Source of the DNA: Sphingomonas aurantiaca
GTDB taxonomy: Bacteria > Pseudomonadota > Alphaproteobacteria > Sphingomonadales > Sphingomonadaceae
Assembly: GCF_003050705.1 (NCBI RefSeq)
Contig: NZ_QAOG01000003.1
Span: 496,001 to 560,000, forward strand
DNA length: 64,000 nucleotides
Reading direction: 5' to 3'
In this document: positions 32,826 through 42,041 of the stretch, one piece after another
How the letters are laid out: each line of letters starts with the position of its first letter
How positions within the stretch are numbered: position 1 is the first letter of the stretch
Made by a program: the position numbers and the translations under genes
The notes under the pieces: generated by a model
Told to the model about the DNA's origin: nothing
Databases searched by the model: none
What the model saw: the letters and a program-made list of their open reading frames with translations, nothing else

Positions 32826-35159
32826 TTAGAATTTCGTGCTGAGAACGAGGCCGTATGTGCGTGGATCGGACAGTTCGCGGGTTGCCGCAATCAGGCCTTG
32901 CCCGGTCGCGTTCACGCCCGCCAGGTTGACCCCGGCATTGATGTTGTACCGATTATTGCTGACGTTCCGGACGTAGGCCGACAGCGACAGCCGGTTATCG
33001 CGCGACCGCCATGTTGCGGTAACGTCCTCGACGAATTGCGATCCCGTGCGCGCGGCGTCCAGCGCGCCGTCCACCAGGTTCTGCCTGAGTGGGGCCGAGT
33101 AAAAGCTGCTCAGGAACCGAACATCGCCATGCAGCGTGATGCTCGACCCATCCGACAGGTCGATGTCGTGATCGTAATTGACCTGAGTCCGGAAGGGGAT
33201 GACGTTCGGAATGTCCTTGCGCGAAAAATAATAGTCGAAGGTCCTGGTGCTGCCGGGAACCGCTTGTTCGCGCCTGTCGACGAAATACGCCTTGGTGTAG
33301 CTCGAGTTTATTCCGATGCGATCGCGCGGCGTTGGCTGGAAGGAGATTTCCAGCTCGCCGCCATAGGCGCGGGCCGGGGCGGAGATGGCGGTGAACGCGG
33401 TCAGCCCGATGATGTCGCTGATGTTGATGTTGCCGACCTGATAGCCGCCATAGACATAGTAGAAGGCGGATCCGTTGACCTGGAGCCGGTTGCCGAAAAA
33501 TCGGTTCTTCGATCCCACTTCATACGATGTCAGCGTTTCGGTCTTGAACTCGACGGCGGTAGGCGCGCCCGTCCTGCCGGTGGTCACGCTGAGATCGCCC
33601 GGCGAAAAGCCGGACGACGTGAGCGCGTAGAGCAGGTTGCGCGGGCTCAGGTCATGTTCGAGCCGCACCTTGTACGTGACGTTGCGGTACGTCCGTTTCC
33701 CCTCCTGACCGGACAGCGTCTGGGTCTGCAGGATCTCCGGATAGCCATAGGTCGTCGAACCGAGCGGGCCGCCGCAGCACAGGTTGAGATTGGCGGTATA
33801 GGTCTGGTCGACCGCAACCTTGGTATAATCGTAGCGCAGCCCGGCGTTCAGCCGCGTGGTGTCGGCCAAGGCGTATGTGGCCTCGCCGAACACGCCGGCT
33901 GCGGTCGTTTTCTTGGCGACGTCGGAATTGTACAACAGCGCGCCGGAATAGCCGTCGGTCGCCTTCACGATGCTGCGCAGGTCGTTCTGATAGTATAGCG
34001 CGCCGATCTGCCATTTCAGCTTGCCGCCCTGCTGCGACGCGAGCCGAAGCTCGTGCGTCATGAACTCGTCCTTGGGCGTGGAGATGTCCTGATCGACGGC
34101 CAGGCCGATGGCCGGCACGCGGCCGTAATTCAACGCGCTCGACGTCCATGTGCGGAATGCCGGGATATACACCAGATTGGCGCCGCCAAGGTCGAGATTG
34201 AACTCCGCCCAATATTGGCGGAACTTGTTGGTGCCCGGCCCGACGTCGCCATAAACCTTGTCGTAGGTCCCGTCGGTCTGCAAATTCATCGAATTGCCGG
34301 AGCTGTAGATCTTGTTGTTCTGGCCGGCGACGCCGAGCAGGACCGAAAAGGTGCTGGTCGGCGCGATCAGCATTTTCGCGCGGAAATCGGTGCTCCGCAT
34401 CGCGCCGCCGCGATAGCCGAGCTCGCCCTTGTCGACGTCATGCGTGTCATATCCGTCGCGGCTGTAGTAATTGCCCGAAACGCGCAGCGCGATGACGTCG
34501 GACACGAGGGGGACGTTCACCGCGCCATAATAATGCTCGAGATCATAGTTGCCGGCCTCTGCGGCGATGTTGCCCTCGACGATGCCGAGCGCCGGATCGC
34601 GCGTCTTGATCACGACGACACCGGTGGTCGCGCTGCGGCCGTACAGCGTGCCTTGCGGACCGCGCAGGATCTCGACGCGGTCGATATCGTACGAACTGCC
34701 GACGCCATTGTAGATGCCGTCGACATAGATCGCGGCGGACGTCGCGATCGATGTCGCGGATCCACCGACGCCAGAATTGGAGGGAATGCCGCGAATGGTG
34801 AGCCCGGCGGCGGGCGAGTCATTGCCCGACGACGATCCCGCCATGCCGGTCGGCGTCGCCGCGGCGCCGCCACTGACACCGGGCACGTCCTCCAGGATGG
34901 CACTCAGCGCAAACTTGCCCGCGGCCAGAAGATCCGATCCCGAGCGCACGCTGACCGAGGCGGCAGCGCGCTGCAGCGTCTCGGACTGGCGCTGCGCAGT
35001 GACGACGATGTCGGGCAGCTCGCTCGACGATTGCGTGTCCGTCGCGTTCGCCGGTGTCGTCTGGGCCGCTACCGGCGTGGTCTGTGCGCTGGCTACTCCG
35101 GTCCCGCCGAAGAGTGCGGCCTGACTCGCCGCCATCAGCAGCAAAACCTTCCTGTTCAT
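32826..35159 (-). CDS. TonB-dependent outer-membrane receptor
   Basis: 777 residues. A signal peptide (ending GVASAQ) is followed by a short TonB-box-like segment (LPDIVVTAQRQ), the plug domain (ILEDVPGVSGG, GIPSNSGVGG, VEILRGPQGTLYGRSATTGV) and a 22-strand barrel ending LSDPRTYGLVLSTKF. The substrate is unknown; the alanine/proline-rich N-terminus and the family resemble sphingomonad receptors for complex organic compounds rather than siderophore receptors. GAGG lies upstream of ATG 35159; a GTG at 35168 would add three residues. Its neighbours are secreted proteins on the same strand. Confidence 0.92.
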   Translation of the reverse strand: MNRKVLLLMAASQAALFGGTGVASAQTTPVAAQTTPANATDTQSSSELPDIVVTAQRQSETLQRAAASVSVRSGSDLLAAGKFALSAILEDVPGVSGGAAATPTGMAGSSSGNDSPAAGLTIRGIPSNSGVGGSATSIATSAAIYVDGIYNGVGSSYDIDRVEILRGPQGTLYGRSATTGVVVIKTRDPALGIVEGNIAAEAGNYDLEHYYGAVNVPLVSDVIALRVSGNYYSRDGYDTHDVDKGELGYRGGAMRSTDFRAKMLIAPTSTFSVLLGVAGQNNKIYSSGNSMNLQTDGTYDKVYGDVGPGTNKFRQYWAEFNLDLGGANLVYIPAFRTWTSSALNYGRVPAIGLAVDQDISTPKDEFMTHELRLASQQGGKLKWQIGALYYQNDLRSIVKATDGYSGALLYNSDVAKKTTAAGVFGEATYALADTTRLNAGLRYDYTKVAVDQTYTANLNLCCGGPLGSTTYGYPEILQTQTLSGQEGKRTYRNVTYKVRLEHDLSPRNLLYALTSSGFSPGDLSVTTGRTGAPTAVEFKTETLTSYEVGSKNRFFGNRLQVNGSAFYYVYGGYQVGNINISDIIGLTAFTAISAPARAYGGELEISFQPTPRDRIGINSSYTKAYFVDRREQAVPGSTRTFDYYFSRKDIPNVIPFRTQVNYDHDIDLSDGSSITLHGDVRFLSSFYSAPLRQNLVDGALDAARTGSQFVEDVTATWRSRDNRLSLSAYVRNVSNNRYNINAGVNLAGVNATGQGLIAATRELSDPRTYGLVLSTKF

Positions 35160-35183
35160 AGCATCCACCCTCTGTTTTTGTTT

Positions 35184-36152
35184 TTAATCCGCTGTTTCGA
35201 CGACGAGCCCGGCATCGGTTACGCCGCTCGGATCGCCGACCTGTTCTTCGCAATTATATTCCTTGAAGACCGGTAGATTGGGATGCCACGCGAACCGCCT
35301 GACGATGTTCCAGGGGTGGGTGTAATATTGCGGGTCTTCGATGGTCGTTATGATCTCGAGGAAGGGTTTGCCGTCGCCAAGGTTCACCTTGCGGATGCGC
35401 TGAACCAGGCGACCATTGGGCGAGAGCGGCGTTCCGTCGACATCGAGCCAAAGCGCTTGCTTGAAACCGGTACTTTCCACGACGAGCGTATCGCCTTCCC
35501 AATGACCGATCGAGCGCCCCATGAAGTCGGTGCCGCCGGGCAGTGGCGTGGTCTTCGGGTCGAGGGATATGTTCCATCGACCATGATATTCCTCGAAGAT
35601 GAACGCGACCCAGGTCTTTCCCTGCACGATCTGGAAGGGGAAATTGAGATCGCGCTGCCATTGCGGACCTGGTGGGAGGCATTTGGCGGAGGCGTTGATG
35701 AACGGCTTTCCGGCCTCGGCGGATCGGACGCGGCGGGCGATGACATTGGCGCCGGCCATCGTCACGGGCGGCTCCGCCCCGTACATGTCCTTCTGGATGC
35801 GCACTTCGAGCGGTTGATCGTGATACCATATGCCCTGGAAATCGCGGGGATCCGCGGGCGATACGGGGTCGTCGGCGGTTACCGGCGGCTGCGGAAAAAG
35901 CCCGGCCTTCATCGGCGGCGGTAGCGCGGTCAGGATCTTCTGCGCCTCCGTCAGCGGCGGGAGCGGCGGCGGAGCCAACCCCGCCCCGGGACCGCGGCCC
36001 GGGGGTGGAGGGGCGGGGGCGTTGCCCGACGGAGGTCCACCGGGCGGCGGTGCCGCCATCTGAGCAACGGCGACGCCTGCGCCGAGGTTGAGGATGCCGG
36101 CCGTCAGGGCCAGCATGCGGGCGCGGGATGAATGCTTGCGGTAAGCGGTCAT
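35184..36152 (-). CDS. Secreted protein of unknown function, paralogue A
   Basis: 322 residues from ATG 36152, which has GGAG eight bases upstream (ATG 36185 is the alternative). A signal peptide is followed by a proline/glycine-rich linker (APPPPGRGPGAG) and a domain with DFQGIWYHDQP, IGHWEGDTLVVESTGF and IEDPQYYTHPWNIVRR. The next gene encodes a protein with the same pattern (GRWEGDALVAET, IDDPIYYAKPW), so they are tandem paralogues. I do not know a function. Co-occurrence with a TonB-dependent receptor suggests periplasmic handling of the imported compound. Confidence 0.7.
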   Translation of the reverse strand: MTAYRKHSSRARMLALTAGILNLGAGVAVAQMAAPPPGGPPSGNAPAPPPPGRGPGAGLAPPPLPPLTEAQKILTALPPPMKAGLFPQPPVTADDPVSPADPRDFQGIWYHDQPLEVRIQKDMYGAEPPVTMAGANVIARRVRSAEAGKPFINASAKCLPPGPQWQRDLNFPFQIVQGKTWVAFIFEEYHGRWNISLDPKTTPLPGGTDFMGRSIGHWEGDTLVVESTGFKQALWLDVDGTPLSPNGRLVQRIRKVNLGDGKPFLEIITTIEDPQYYTHPWNIVRRFAWHPNLPVFKEYNCEEQVGDPSGVTDAGLVVETAD

Positions 36153-36181
36153 GCTGGATGCTCCGAGTTCGTTCGCGCTGC

Positions 36182-36940
36182 TCATTTCCCACGCATGGCG
36201 CGCGCAGCGGTGTCGCGACGGTCGAGGCAGACATGCTCCGGGAAGAACGGCGTGGCGGGCTGTCGCGTGTAGGTGACCACGCCACCCCAGGGTTTTGCGT
36301 AATAGATCGGGTCGTCGATCGTGATCCGGTCTTCCAGCGTGTCGGCATCGACCAGTCGGATGCGCTCGGTGACCCTCATGTCACTGCTGTGCGGCATGAT
36401 ATCGTCGATCAGCGTGCGATCGCTTACGTCGACCGTCTCGGCGACCAGCGCGTCGCCCTCCCACCGCCCGGTGGTCTGGCCGGTCATCTGCGGCGCGAGC
36501 AATGGTTCGGTCGGCCGCCCGCGCATGTCGATCTGACGCAGGGCGCGGTTCCATTCGAAGTCAAACGTGACGACGCCCAGCCGCTGCCAGATCCTGAACC
36601 GCATCGGCGTCAGCATGAGCCGCGGAACGCCCGGGCTCGAACAGCGCGATATCGTGATATCGTAATCGTCGTACTTGTGTTGCGATCTGAGGCGCTTGTT
36701 TTCCGCAAGAGCCTTGCGTCCTTCCGCGGTCAGCACGACCGGCGTCGAAGCTTCGAGGCTGTTGGATGGTTTCGCTATCTTCCAGACGCCCTCAAAATCG
36801 GAGATCGTCGTTGCCTGGCCCTGCGCCGGTGTGCAGATAGTCAGCAGGACCATGCCTGCCATGCCGGTCGTCACGAACCAGTTATGTATAGCGGGAATAT
36901 TCGTTCGAAAAACCCGCTGCATGATGCACGTTAAGATCAT
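36182..36940 (-). CDS. Secreted protein of unknown function, paralogue B
   Basis: 252 residues. The N-terminus carries an internal hydrophobic signal region (GMAGMVLLTICTPAQGQ) after about 24 extra residues; GAGGGG lies six bases before ATG 36940. The domain begins FEGVWKIAKPSN and shares GRWEGDALVAETVDVSD and IDDPIYYAKPWGGVV with the following gene. It lacks the proline-rich linker of that paralogue. The stop is 30 bases before the downstream start. Probably the first gene of a four-gene unit ending in the SnoaL-like protein. Confidence 0.7.
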   Translation of the reverse strand: MILTCIMQRVFRTNIPAIHNWFVTTGMAGMVLLTICTPAQGQATTISDFEGVWKIAKPSNSLEASTPVVLTAEGRKALAENKRLRSQHKYDDYDITISRCSSPGVPRLMLTPMRFRIWQRLGVVTFDFEWNRALRQIDMRGRPTEPLLAPQMTGQTTGRWEGDALVAETVDVSDRTLIDDIMPHSSDMRVTERIRLVDADTLEDRITIDDPIYYAKPWGGVVTYTRQPATPFFPEHVCLDRRDTAARAMRGK

Positions 36941-37289
36941 GGCTACCCCTCACTAGGTGGTAACCATAAGAGCAGATATAACCGAATTGGCTTAGATGAC
37001 TCATCTGGACGATATGAGCCCATATTTACAAGTTTATAGGCAGCGTTTTAGTGCGCGTCACAGCAAGTAATACTAAAAGCATGGTTTTTTATTGTTAGGG
37101 TTAGCCAGGTAGCTCGGCGCAAATGGCACTATAGGGGGAAGCCGCTAGCCAAGTCCCGATCTCGCATTGGCGGCATCACACCCTTCGCAAGCTACCGCGA
37201 CGAGGACCAAACGCGCTTTGGCGCGACGGGCAACCGGAAAACACCGGGCGATCCGCTGACGAAACGATCGTCGCGTTCAGCCAGGTCGA
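36941..37289. other. AT-rich intergenic region
   Basis: 349 bases, visibly richer in A and T than the surroundings, upstream of the secreted-protein/TonB-receptor unit and downstream of the 37290 gene. It holds an inverted repeat CTCAT-N9-ATGAG (37000-37018), a possible regulator site for the unit, and a TTTTTT tract near 37083. No gene is seen. Confidence 0.5.
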
Positions 37290-38096
37290 TCAATCGCTGA
37301 TCGTCCAGCCGAGTTTTGGATCCCGTCCGCGCACGGGCTGGGCTGCCTTGAGCGCCCGGTCGAAGCGCGCATCGGCGTCGACCTCGGCGGTGGGGGGCGA
37401 ACTGCTGGGCGGCACGTATCTGAAGACCGGAGGCGCGACGATCGCGGTGGGCGCGGGCAAAGGCAGGGCAGCGCCGGCGACGGGGTCGACCGCGCGCCTG
37501 GATGGCCGAAGGTTCGAACCCCGGATATAGGTTCCGCCATCGACGATCGTCGTCATGCCACTTCGCGCGATGCCGCCGGGTACCAGCGACGCGACACCCC
37601 CGGTTCCATAGCCCGACAGATACACCTCCCGACCGAACGCGTCGCGGCTTGCCAAGATCGGCACCCCGGGCTGAGCACCGTCCGGACCGCCGAGGATGCG
37701 CAGGATCTCGAGCACGTTGGCCGTGTAGCAGCTCGTCATCTTCCTGGACCGGCAGCCGATCGGCGGCCCCGCGTTTTGGCTCGGTCGAGCATAGACCGTC
37801 GCCATGTTCAGTCCGGGTGACCTGGATTCGCTGCCCCCCAGCAGGAACAGATAGCGGTAGCCCAGATCATGGGCACGCTCGGCGGCGCGGTACAACGCCA
37901 TGTCGATCGCATCGCCGCGGGCATGGATCGCGGCGTCGATGCGCCATGATCCGTCCTTTTCGGTTCTGTCCTTGTAGCCGATCTCGAAGCCGATCCCACG
38001 TCGCTTCATCGGGCCATAATAGGGCGCATCATCGCCGCGGGCCCAGGCCGGCTGCGCGATCGCGAGTAGGAGGACGCAAGACCAGAGGCGCTTCAT
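37290..38096 (-). CDS. Secreted protein resembling the CC0125/CC1285 family
   Basis: 268 residues with a signal peptide (KRLWSCVLLLAIAQPAWA). The segment GIGFEIGYKDRTEKDGSWRI followed by MALYRAAERAHDLGYRYLFL matches the pattern of small CC0125/CC1285-type alphaproteobacterial envelope proteins (GYxD...A...A...GYxxF), here extended by a long proline-rich C-terminus. Three internal cysteines (CRSRKMTSCYTANVL region and earlier) may pair. AAGGA lies eight bases before ATG 38096. Function unknown. Confidence 0.6.
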   Translation of the reverse strand: MKRLWSCVLLLAIAQPAWARGDDAPYYGPMKRRGIGFEIGYKDRTEKDGSWRIDAAIHARGDAIDMALYRAAERAHDLGYRYLFLLGGSESRSPGLNMATVYARPSQNAGPPIGCRSRKMTSCYTANVLEILRILGGPDGAQPGVPILASRDAFGREVYLSGYGTGGVASLVPGGIARSGMTTIVDGGTYIRGSNLRPSRRAVDPVAGAALPLPAPTAIVAPPVFRYVPPSSSPPTAEVDADARFDRALKAAQPVRGRDPKLGWTISD

Positions 38097-38159
38097 CGCG
38101 GATCCTTGAAGTAGAGCGCGCCGCTGTACCGCGCGATCGTTAAGCTCCGGTTGCCTCGA

Positions 38160-38663
38160 CTATGCCTCGTCCGTCGAGATCGGCTTGCGGGCCGCCATCT
38201 GGACCGGCTTGCCGATGACGGGGCGGCCGTCCGGCCAGCGCCGCGCGATGCACCGATCCTTGGCAACCCTTGCGATCGTGACGGCATCGCCCTGATTGCC
38301 GCCGAGGACGTGATACGCCGCGTCATCCTCGCCGACATAGAAGCCGACATGACCGCCGCCCGGACGTTCGAATACCAGCACCGCGCCGGGCGCCAACCGT
38401 TCGGGGCGAAGCGCCTGACCCCATGTCGCCCACGACGTCGCGCGCACGGCGATCGCTACCGGTGCGATCCCGTCCTCCTGCAGGCAATAGGCGACGAACA
38501 CGCCGCACCACGGCACGCTGTCGGCGTTGTAGACCATGCCCAGCACTTTCGTACCGAGACGCTTCGCCCAGCCGAGAATGGTCGCGCTGTTTGCGGATCC
38601 GTCAGCCTCTCTGGTACCCAGTTTTGACTTGGCTGCCTTCAGCCATGCCGGCTCTCTCGCCAT
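38160..38663 (-). CDS. TIGR02594/CHAP-like peptidoglycan hydrolase family protein
   Basis: 167 residues: an N-terminal LKAAKSKLGTREADGSANSA segment, then the NlpC/P60-CHAP-like core with NADSVPWCGVFVAYCLQEDG (catalytic Cys region) and GGGHVGFYVGEDDAAYHVLG (catalytic His region). Proteins of this TIGR02594 type are cell-wall amidase-like and are often phage- or secretion-linked, but no phage gene lies nearby. No signal peptide is evident from ATG 38663. Longer upstream starts exist; the conserved region begins here. Confidence 0.75.
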   Translation of the reverse strand: MAREPAWLKAAKSKLGTREADGSANSATILGWAKRLGTKVLGMVYNADSVPWCGVFVAYCLQEDGIAPVAIAVRATSWATWGQALRPERLAPGAVLVFERPGGGHVGFYVGEDDAAYHVLGGNQGDAVTIARVAKDRCIARRWPDGRPVIGKPVQMAARKPISTDEA

Positions 38664-38874
38664 GATACTCGCCCTCAGATTTGCTGATTTGACACCGCGC
38701 CTCAGCCATCGCCTTTGTCGATAGGAGCGCAGCGATCTACTCGCGGCGTCGCGCTGCACCGATTTCGCGCAAGTGCCGCTTTTGGACAGAAATAGTACCA
38801 TTTTATTCAGTTTGTTAATTCAATTCCGCTTTTAAGGCCGGAGCTGGCGATCGCGCTCGCTACGGGAGGAATCA

Positions 38875-39528
38875 ATGAAGATCGTTGCCATGGGAGCCGT
38901 TGTCGCGGCTGCCTTCGTATCCACGTCGGCCTCGGCGCAAGACATCGTCCAGACGTTCAACGGGCCGCGCATAGAGCTGCGCGCCGGTTGGGATAACCCC
39001 GATATTCGCGCGACCTTGCAGGATGCGGGCAATCGCGTCAGCCAGTCGGCCGACAAGAGCGGCGTGTCTTATGGTGGCGAAGTCGGTTACGATTTCAGCC
39101 CCGATAACAAGATGGTCATCGGTGCCTATGCGGGCCTCGAAGGTTCCACGGTCAAGGCCTGCGGCGAACTGTACGGCGCGGATCGCCTGTGCCTGCGTGC
39201 TGGGCGCAACATCACGGCGGGCGCTCGCGTGGGCGTCGTCCTGGACCAGAAGTTCCTGATCTATGGCAAGGGCGGGTATTCGAACGGCCGCGTATCGGTC
39301 GACTACCGCGACTATGAATTCATTCTCCCGGACGAGAATGTCGGCCGCACGTTCGACGGCTTCCATGTGGGCGGTGGTATCGAAGCCTCGGTCGGCAGCG
39401 GCGTCTATGGTCGACTGGAGTATGTCTATACCAACTATGGTCGTGTCTCGGCGGAGACCGACGTGCTGACCGCGAGCCTGAAGCCGACCCGGCAACAGGT
39501 CGTGTATGCGATGGGCGTTCGCTTCTGA
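38875..39528 (+). CDS. Outer-membrane beta-barrel protein (Opa/OmpA-like)
   Basis: 217 residues: signal peptide (VVAAAFVSTSASAQ) and an eight-strand barrel with GPRIELRAGWDN, YGGEVGYDFSPDNKMVIGAY, FLIYGKGGYSNGRVSVDYRD and VYGRLEYVYTNYG, ending YAMGVRF with a terminal phenylalanine recognised by the BAM complex. Cys96 and Cys107 or so are close in sequence (ACGELYGADRLCL) and could form an extracellular disulfide. A strong GGGAGGA site lies eight bases before the ATG. It is transcribed from an AT-rich upstream region shared with the divergent 38663 gene. Confidence 0.82.
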   Translation: MKIVAMGAVVAAAFVSTSASAQDIVQTFNGPRIELRAGWDNPDIRATLQDAGNRVSQSADKSGVSYGGEVGYDFSPDNKMVIGAYAGLEGSTVKACGELYGADRLCLRAGRNITAGARVGVVLDQKFLIYGKGGYSNGRVSVDYRDYEFILPDENVGRTFDGFHVGGGIEASVGSGVYGRLEYVYTNYGRVSAETDVLTASLKPTRQQVVYAMGVRF

Positions 39529-39598
39529 TGTGACGGTGAACAGCATGGCGTCGGGGTTTGCCGACGTCATGCTGGTCCTGCGGTAAGCCCAGGCGCGG

Positions 39599-40792
39599 TC
39601 AACCGGCCGCGATCGACGGGACCATGCTCTCGAAACGGGTCGCGCCCGCACTGGAGTGCGCGAGCGTCAGATCGCCATTGTGGCCGCGCAGGATCTGGCG
39701 GGCGAGGGCCAGTCCTACGCCGGACCCCTCCTTCTTGGTGGTGAAGAATGGGCGGAAGATGTCGGCCTGGTTGCCGACCGGGATGCCTGGCCCGTTATCC
39801 GTCATCGTGACCAGCGTTTGCCCGACTTGCGCGCGGATCGACAGGGTGACGCTCGGGTCCGGCGTGTCGTGCAACGCTTCGGCGGCGTTCTGCAGGACCG
39901 CCCAGATCGCCGCGGTCAGCTGATCCGGATCCGCGTGCATATGAGCGGGTGCCTCGCGCAGGTCCGTGCTGAACGCGATCGTCGGCCAGCGGGTGACGAA
40001 CAGGGCCTCGAGATCGCTCACGAACGGCGTGACGGATAGGCGCTCCGGGGCGGGTGCCGGGAGTTTGGCGAGCGCGCGGTAGCTTTCGCCGAAACGGTGG
40101 AGACTCGCAGCGCGACGCGCGACCGTCAGAATCGCATCGCGGACCTGGGGCAGCGCGGGATCCGGATCGTCGAGCATCGCGACCGCGGTCTCGGCAAGCG
40201 AGGCGATCGGGGTCAGTGCGTTGACGATCTCATGGCTGAGCACCTGGACGAGATCGCGCAGCGCCGCGGCCTCGGCCCCCTTCAACTCGGCATCGATATC
40301 GATCAGCGCGCCGATCCGGGTCATCCGCCCGGCAAGCGCGAGGTCGCCGGTGGCCAGTGCGAAGCTGCGGACATTGGTGTCACGGCCGATGTCGATCGTG
40401 GCGGTGCGGCCGGGGCGGGTGTCGGAGAGCGCAGCGACAAGGCCCTCGGGTGGATCGACGACCCTGTCGTTTGCGCCGAGCAGATGCCGCGCGGCACGAT
40501 TGACGACGTGCAGGCGACCATCGTCGAGCGCGACCAGCGGGGCGGGGGACAGATCGAGATAGGCGGTGAGCCGCCGCCGCTCCTCCTCGCCGGGAGAAAC
40601 GGGGACAGGCGGCGGCGGTACCGGTCGCTGCGGGCGGGTGTCGACCAGGTTGAGCGCGGCAGTCCACACCGCGATCAGCGCGGCGAGCACCGCCGTCGCA
40701 TAGAGGCCACGCGTGGCGGCAACCGCGCCGGCGGCACCGACCGCGGCGACGACCAGCGTGCGGAGCATGCGGCGAACCCGGTCAGAGGCCAT
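39599..40792 (-). CDS. Sensor histidine kinase (NtrY-like), partner of the 40782 regulator
   Basis: 397 residues: two close membrane helices at the N-terminus (about 12-46) with almost no periplasmic loop, a PAS-like domain (DLSPAPLVALDDGRLHVVNRA in part), HisKA with VQVLSHEIVNALTPIASLAE, and HATPase with N-box AVLQNAAEAL, G1 DNGPGI and G2 GSGVGLAL. The lack of an external sensor suggests it senses a membrane component or the associated ABC transporter, as in transporter-coupled kinases; inferred. Its start overlaps the regulator's stop by 11 bases. Confidence 0.88.
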   Translation of the reverse strand: MASDRVRRMLRTLVVAAVGAAGAVAATRGLYATAVLAALIAVWTAALNLVDTRPQRPVPPPPVPVSPGEEERRRLTAYLDLSPAPLVALDDGRLHVVNRAARHLLGANDRVVDPPEGLVAALSDTRPGRTATIDIGRDTNVRSFALATGDLALAGRMTRIGALIDIDAELKGAEAAALRDLVQVLSHEIVNALTPIASLAETAVAMLDDPDPALPQVRDAILTVARRAASLHRFGESYRALAKLPAPAPERLSVTPFVSDLEALFVTRWPTIAFSTDLREAPAHMHADPDQLTAAIWAVLQNAAEALHDTPDPSVTLSIRAQVGQTLVTMTDNGPGIPVGNQADIFRPFFTTKKEGSGVGLALARQILRGHNGDLTLAHSSAGATRFESMVPSIAAG

Positions 40793-42023
40793 GGCGCGCC
40801 ATTCGCCGATAGAGCGCAGCTCGCGTCAGCCCGAGGTCGGCGGCGGCGCGGCTGACGTTGAAGGCGTGGCGGTTGAGCGCCGCGGCGATCAGCGTTCCCT
40901 CGTTGCGGGCCAGCGACAGATCCGGCGCGAGCGGCTGCGGCGCAGTCACGTCGGGCGACCGCAGGATGTCGCCTGCGGTGTAGATATCGCCGTTGCCGAG
41001 CAGCACCGCGCGCTCCATCGCCTGCCGCACGCCGCGGATATTGTCCGGCCAGCGATCCGTCACGATTCCCTGCGCGGCGTCGTCGCCGAGCGGCCGGTTG
41101 GGCTTGCCGTGGCGATAGGCGAAGAGCGCGAGAAAATGCCGCGCGAGCAGCAGCACGTCGTCTCCGCGCTCGGCAAGCGGCGGCAGCGCGATCGGGATCG
41201 TGCCGATCCGGTCGAGCAGATCTTCGCTTATCGCCGTGCGCAGCCCTTCGCCGTCGCGGCGCGTGGTTGCGACCGTGCGGACGGCGCCAAGGCTGCGCAA
41301 CAGATCGGCGTGCAGCGTGCGCGGCAGGCGGTCGATATGATCGATCACCAGCGTCCCGCCTGTCGCAGCGGCAGCGCAACCGGCGATGCTCGCCGCATCT
41401 GCCGCCTCGGCATCCAGCGTGACGAGCGGCCCGTGCGACTGCGCCGAGGCCTGATGGATCAGTTGTGCCAGCAAAGTCTTGCCCGTGCCCGCGGCGCCGT
41501 GGACGAGGATCGGCGCGGTGGTGGGCGCGATCCGTGCGATCATGTCGCGCGCGCGGGCGATCGCCGCGCTGTCGCCGAGCAGGACGCCGCCCGACACCGG
41601 CGGGATTGCTGCGGTTTCCAGCCTCGCGCGGCGCAGCGCCACGCCGCGTTCGACCGTCGTCAGCAGGCGTTCGTTGTGCCACGGCTTGATGACGAAATCG
41701 GCCGCCCCGCTGCGCATCGCGCGCACGGCGACCGCGATCCCGCTATGCCCGGTGACGACGATCACGACCGCGCGCGCATCCGCCGCGATCAGCCGGTCGA
41801 GCATTGCGAACCCCTCGTCGCCGCTCGTCCGCCCGCGTGCGAAATTCAGGTCGAGCAGGATGACGTCGACCGGCTCGCCCGCCAGCAGGACCCATGCCGA
41901 GTCCGGGTCGGCCGCGGTCGACACGCGCATCCCGTGCCGCTCGAGCAACAGTCGTGCTGCCTTGGCGATGTCGGGATCGTCGTCGATGACGAGGATGTGC
42001 GATTCGGTTGACATGCTCGGCAT
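40782..42023 (-). CDS. NtrC-like response regulator lacking the GAFTGA loop
   Basis: 413 residues: receiver (VIDDDPDIAKAARL; phospho-acceptor Asp in VILLDLNFARG; Lys in VIKPW), AAA+ domain with Walker A HGAAGTGKT, and a C-terminal Fis-type helix-turn-helix (NVSRAAADLGLTRAALYRRM). The stretch that should carry GAFTGA is deleted: about 35 residues after Walker A the sequence passes straight to GGTLVIDHIDRLP, and the Walker B acidic pair is D-H. It therefore probably does not act on sigma-54 but works as a conventional DNA binder. A palindrome (42026-42041) lies at its start, suggesting autoregulation of the divergent transporter genes. Confidence 0.85.
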   Translation of the reverse strand: MPSMSTESHILVIDDDPDIAKAARLLLERHGMRVSTAADPDSAWVLLAGEPVDVILLDLNFARGRTSGDEGFAMLDRLIAADARAVVIVVTGHSGIAVAVRAMRSGAADFVIKPWHNERLLTTVERGVALRRARLETAAIPPVSGGVLLGDSAAIARARDMIARIAPTTAPILVHGAAGTGKTLLAQLIHQASAQSHGPLVTLDAEAADAASIAGCAAAATGGTLVIDHIDRLPRTLHADLLRSLGAVRTVATTRRDGEGLRTAISEDLLDRIGTIPIALPPLAERGDDVLLLARHFLALFAYRHGKPNRPLGDDAAQGIVTDRWPDNIRGVRQAMERAVLLGNGDIYTAGDILRSPDVTAPQPLAPDLSLARNEGTLIAAALNRHAFNVSRAAADLGLTRAALYRRMARHGL

Positions 42024-42025
42024 AG

Positions 42026-42041
42026 TGTCCGGAAACGGACA
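42026..42041. promoter_or_regulatory. Candidate operator in the regulator/transporter divergent promoter
   Basis: TGTCCG-GAAA-CGGACA, a perfect 6-4-6 palindrome, three bases from the regulator's start codon. A third TGTCCG half-site lies at 42135-42140, just before the adaptor start at 42142. No sigma-54 -24/-12 pair was found in the 118-base interval. Confidence 0.5.

Noticed and set aside
38160..39528. Prophage remnant around the CHAP-like protein
   Set aside because: Only one hydrolase-like gene; no capsid, tail, integrase or lysis partner is present.
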